From Halothece sp964463655 (GTDB lineage: Bacteria; Cyanobacteriota; Cyanobacteriia; Cyanobacteriales; Rubidibacteraceae), in the NCBI GenBank assembly GCA_964463655.1, contig CAYXDG010000001.1, positions 34,197-98,196 on the forward strand: 64,000 nucleotides of DNA, read 5' to 3'. Each line of letters begins with the position of its first letter. The stretch's first letter is position 1. The notes under the pieces were generated by a model. It did not search any database. It worked only from the letters and a program-made list of their open reading frames with translations, and was not told the origin of the DNA. A program made the position numbers and the translations under genes. Shown here piece by piece: positions 61,360 to 64,000 of the stretch.

Positions 61360-61701
61360 CTAGGCTTCGGGGATTGATAAAATCAGCCAAAAGGCAAGAT
61401 TAGTTTTCGCTTCTAAGGCGTGGGGCGCGTGGGCTGGCATATAAACCACCACCCCCGGCGTTAGTGTAATTCCGTCACCTCTGAGGGTTAACGTTCCTTC
61501 TCCTTCCATAACCATCACAGTGGCATTTTTGGCAGAAGTATGCTCTTCTAACGTCGTTCCTGCTGCCAGACAAAACAGATTTTGTTGAGTGTGGGCATCT
61601 TTGACAAAAACTTGGCTTAAAATCCCTGTTTCAGGATATTCAATGAGATTTTTGAGCGTATTGTGATAGCTGGTGTCAGCATTCGTAATGGTTGCAGCCA
61701 T
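61360..61701 (-). CDS. Cupin domain protein
   Basis: A 113-residue single cupin. The first metal motif is atypical (GTTLEEHTSAKNATVMVMEGEG) with one His and Glu, and the second is PGVVVYMPAHAPHALEA with two His. It probably binds a metal and a small ligand. It sits 3 bp after the methyltransferase gene, implying translational coupling. The reaction is unknown. Confidence 0.8.
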   Translation of the reverse strand: MAATITNADTSYHNTLKNLIEYPETGILSQVFVKDAHTQQNLFCLAAGTTLEEHTSAKNATVMVMEGEGTLTLRGDGITLTPGVVVYMPAHAPHALEAKTNLAFWLILSIPEA

Positions 61702-61704
61702 GAT

Positions 61705-62490
61705 TTAGTTCTCCTTCGTTGCAGCAAAAGCAATGTAACCGAGTTGGTCGCGATATTGATTAAAGGTGTTTCTCATTTGGAAAACGCGCTCTCTGATTTC
61801 TGCTTGTCTTAGTACATTCCAAGCAATTTTTACGGCTGAAAATAACCCTTCATCTTCAATTACTCGTTTCGGGTTGAGTAAACCCATTTCTCCCGTCTTA
61901 GCTTGTTTAACGGTTAATTGGGCTTCTGTACAGGCTTGTTTCCATTCCGTTTCGGATAGAGGCTGAGCATTCACCCGAATCACTTGGGAAAGGGCGCGAT
62001 CGATCTCTTCTCGATTTCCACCGGCGATCATTTCATGAGAGAGGAAAATTCCCCCTGGTTTCAGCACTTTCTCAATCCCTGCTAGAATCTTTGCTTTCCC
62101 GCTCGCTGACTGCATGGTCAAAATCGCTTCGGCAAAGACATAATCAAAGGTTTCAGTGATTTCGGCAAGGTTAAAAATATTCCCCTCACGGACTTCTACT
62201 TGTCCGTCTAATCCTGCCTGACGGATGTTTTCTTGGGCGATGCGGACACTTTCAGTGTTGCGTTCAATCCCCACGACTCGCACGCCATAACGCTGCGCCA
62301 GCCAAATGGCACTTTTACCAAAACTTGCTGCTAATTCCAAGACGGTTTCCCCTCGTTGAAAATTAGCCCACTCTAGGAGTTGACGGGTCGCTTCTAATCC
62401 ACCAGGGCGCAAGACGGTTTTGCCAGCTTTAGCAAGCACTTCATGTCCGGGGGCGGTTTTAAGATTAATGTTTGATGCTGTGGTACTCAT
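61705..62490 (-). CDS. Class I SAM-dependent methyltransferase
   Basis: About 261 residues from ATG 62490. The SAM-binding motif is VLELAASFGKSAIWLAQRYG, followed by VVGIERNTESVR and a DYVFAEAILTMQ segment typical of small-molecule methyltransferases. The internal start is preferred because GAGGAA lies nine bases upstream, while the ATG at 62505 is preceded only by pyrimidines. First gene of the operon with a cupin and a small protein. Confidence 0.82.
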   Translation of the reverse strand: MSTTASNINLKTAPGHEVLAKAGKTVLRPGGLEATRQLLEWANFQRGETVLELAASFGKSAIWLAQRYGVRVVGIERNTESVRIAQENIRQAGLDGQVEVREGNIFNLAEITETFDYVFAEAILTMQSASGKAKILAGIEKVLKPGGIFLSHEMIAGGNREEIDRALSQVIRVNAQPLSETEWKQACTEAQLTVKQAKTGEMGLLNPKRVIEDEGLFSAVKIAWNVLRQAEIRERVFQMRNTFNQYRDQLGYIAFAATKEN

Positions 62491-62518
62491 AATTTGATTC
62501 CTCATCGAGAGGGAGAGA

Positions 62519-62548
62519 GCAGTTGCTAATCCCTGCTTGGGAAACTGC
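62519..62548. promoter_or_regulatory. Candidate operator between divergent Crp/Fnr and methyltransferase genes
   Basis: GCAGTT (62519-62524) and AACTGC (62543-62548) are inverted with an 18-base spacer. A second inverted pair AGCTA/TAGCT spans 62576-62596. Neither matches the standard FNR or CRP box exactly. Either could be the site for the adjacent regulator; this rests on position only. Confidence 0.35.
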
Positions 62549-62609
62549 TATAGTTTTAAGATGACAAAAATTATCAGCTATGTCTCTGAGGTAGCTCAGT
62601 TTCGCCGTT

Positions 62610-63308
62610 ATGTTGGCAACGATCGAACAATTACAACAGATTTGGATTCTTCGTACCCTCTCTGAGGAAAATTTGTCGCAACTGCAACCTCACGCTGAGA
62701 TTCGGACGTTTCAGAAAGAAGAGATGGTCATGATTGAGGAGGATGAGTTACCCGCGTGTTTATTTGCGTTGGTTGAAGGGAAGTTGCAAATTCAAAAAAC
62801 GGCAACAACGGGAAAAGAAACGGTCGTCAGGATGATTCATGGGGGAGAAATGTTTGCAGCCCCTGCTATGTTTGGCAATAGGCTTGCACCCGCTACTGTG
62901 GTGTGTCAAGAAAAATGCGTAGTGGTGATGATCGATAAAAATGCCATTATTGATGCGATTCAGGAAACGCCAGCAATCGCGCTGCAAATTCTCGCCACCT
63001 TTAATCAACGATTACAGCATTTACATGAAACGGTACATGGTTTAATTTCGGAACGCGCGACGGTGCGGTTAGCCCGTTTAATTTTGTATCAAGCAAAGGA
63101 ATATGGAACGACACAGGAAAAAGGAGGAGATGTCTTAAATGTGAAACTTCCTTATTATCAAATGGCGCGAATGATTGGGATTACTTATGAAGAATGCACC
63201 CGTTTGTTAAAGAAGATGGAAATGGCTGTGAGTTATCGCCGTGGGGGAACAATTTTGATTCATAATTGGGAGTTAATGGCTGCTTTTACCCATCCAGAAG
63301 AAGAGTAA
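62610..63308 (+). CDS. Crp/Fnr family transcription regulator
   Basis: A 232-residue regulator: an N-terminal cyclic-nucleotide-binding-like barrel (residues about 15-125), a long dimer helix (TFNQRLQHLHETVHGLISERA) and a C-terminal winged helix with the recognition region YQMARMIGITYEECTRLLKKME. It lacks the N-terminal cysteines of oxygen-sensing Fnr and a clear cAMP-binding RxS motif, so its signal is unknown (haem or NO sensing as in Dnr is possible). It is divergent from the methyltransferase-cupin operon, its likely target. Confidence 0.87.
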   Translation: MLATIEQLQQIWILRTLSEENLSQLQPHAEIRTFQKEEMVMIEEDELPACLFALVEGKLQIQKTATTGKETVVRMIHGGEMFAAPAMFGNRLAPATVVCQEKCVVVMIDKNAIIDAIQETPAIALQILATFNQRLQHLHETVHGLISERATVRLARLILYQAKEYGTTQEKGGDVLNVKLPYYQMARMIGITYEECTRLLKKMEMAVSYRRGGTILIHNWELMAAFTHPEEE

Positions 63309-63450
63309 GATCAAAATCTATATTATCAAACTTGACTTAGCGCGATGTCTGAAGGGCGGTAGCTTTGCTATATCGCGCTATTACCTACTCACCTCTCTCA
63401 CCTCATCAAAGCTACAATAAGATATTCAAGAGGGAGTTGGAGAAAGACTA

Positions 63451-63708
63451 ATGAAAATTAAGTTAACACCCGAGTTAGAGCAAATCATTCAACAGCAAGT
63501 CGATAGTGGACATTACAAATCCGTTGATGAGGTCATTTATGCAGGAGTCAAGCTACTAGATCAACTTGAAAAGACATATCAAGGGCGATATGAGGAACTC
63601 CGCCAAGAAGTGCTACAAGGGATTGAAGCCTCTAATCGCGGTGACATGATTGATAGTCAAGTCGTTTTTCAGAATCTTCAAGCGAAGTTAAATGATAAAA
63701 AAGCATGA
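63451..63708 (+). CDS. ParD/CopG-like antitoxin
   Basis: An 85-residue antitoxin of a type II toxin-antitoxin pair. The N-terminal ribbon-helix-helix (KIKLTPELEQIIQQQVDSGH, KSVDEVIYAGVKLLDQLE) binds DNA, and the charged C-terminus (RQEVLQGIEASNRGD) should wrap the toxin. Its stop overlaps the toxin start by ATGA. Confidence 0.88.
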   Translation: MKIKLTPELEQIIQQQVDSGHYKSVDEVIYAGVKLLDQLEKTYQGRYEELRQEVLQGIEASNRGDMIDSQVVFQNLQAKLNDKKA

Positions 63709-64000
63709 GTCGGATTTGCAGATTTACAGTTCTTGCGAGTCGCGATCTTGAAAGTATTCTGGATTATTTAGCGGAACAAAGTAGTATAGATGCTGCTGAG
63801 AGCTTTTTAGAAAAAGTTAATCAGAAGTGCCAAAATTTAGCTAATTTTCCATCATTAGGGCGATCGCGAGATGAATTATTTCCTGGAATTAGAAGTTTGC
63901 CGATTGATCAGCATTTAATTTTCTACCGTTTACAGAAAGAAGAAATTGAGATTCTCAGAATTGTCAGTGGATATCAAAACTTAGACACTCTATTTAAAGA
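63705..64000 (+). CDS. ParE/RelE-family toxin, truncated by window end
   Basis: At least 98 residues, with no stop before the window end. The sequence is ParE-like: FTVLASRDLESILDYLAEQS, FPSLGRSRDELFPGIRSLPI, FYRLQKEEIEILRIVSGYQN. ParE toxins usually poison gyrase, RelE ones cut mRNA; the C-terminal catalytic residues cannot all be judged here. Translationally coupled to the antitoxin through ATGA. Confidence 0.9.
   Translation, partial: MSRICRFTVLASRDLESILDYLAEQSSIDAAESFLEKVNQKCQNLANFPSLGRSRDELFPGIRSLPIDQHLIFYRLQKEEIEILRIVSGYQNLDTLFK

Noticed and set aside
1..64000. tRNA, rRNA or tmRNA genes
   Set aside because: I looked for the T-loop GTTCRA pattern with matching acceptor stems in the intergenic regions and found none; a covariance-model scan would be needed to exclude them fully.

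Overview
The window is a stretch of cyanobacterial chromosome. The evidence is form IB RuBisCO with rbcX, a complete beta-carboxysome gene set (ccmK2 K1 L M N), a CO2-uptake NDH-1 module (ndhF, ndhD, cup), petN, the mgdA lipid glycosyltransferase, and the HIP1 octamer GCGATCGC recurring in and between genes. The moderate GC content and gene order suggest a unicellular beta-cyanobacterium, possibly of the Halothece/Dactylococcopsis type; that genus guess is inference only.

Layout. 1-5.8 kb: partial DUF29 gene, an N-terminally missing gene remnant, terC-like gene, a LPG-synthase-type membrane protein with moaE, an iron-type ABC ATPase, an SDR enzyme and a DUF760 protein. 5.8-12.5 kb: groES-groL under a perfect CIRCE operator, mazG, ppa (TTG start), a hydroxylase-SDR fusion and mgdA. 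12.7-17.3 kb: pilB-pilT-pilC type IV pilus motor genes. 17.4-26.3 kb: housekeeping and uncharacterised genes (ald, a Ser/Thr kinase, TPR protein, FIST protein, a lipoprotein, rsmD). 26.4-28.1 kb: an IS200/IS605-type tnpB element whose two genes each carry one in-frame stop codon.

28.1-41.0 kb is a carbon-concentration island. ccmK2-K1-L-M-N-rbcL-rbcX-rbcS runs leftward and ndhF4-ndhD4-cupB runs rightward from a shared 742-bp divergent region. CO2 hydration to bicarbonate and CO2 fixation inside the carboxysome are therefore encoded back to back. An amidase/RTX pseudogene lies antisense between ndhD4 and cupB.

41-50 kb: a GST, petN plus a tiny membrane protein gene, an alpha/beta hydrolase, a truncated dtd remnant, a GltS-type symporter, a creatininase-family protein, the sphR-sphS-phoU phosphate-sensing genes and trmB. 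51.5-54.9 kb: a type I-D-like CRISPR adaptation and processing module (cas6-cas4-cas1-cas2) with a six-repeat array and no effector genes in the window. 54.9-64 kb: a B12-domain radical SAM protein, DUF2301, recA, a second alpha/beta hydrolase that pairs head to head with a membrane protein gene, a Crp/Fnr regulator divergent from a methyltransferase-cupin-small protein operon, and a parDE toxin-antitoxin pair cut by the window end.

The features most worth following up are the effector-less CRISPR locus with a MITE-like element upstream, the doubly nonsense-mutated tnpB element, an IS-end motif that supplies the stop codons of two unrelated genes, and an alpha/beta hydrolase paralogue that appears to lack its catalytic histidine.
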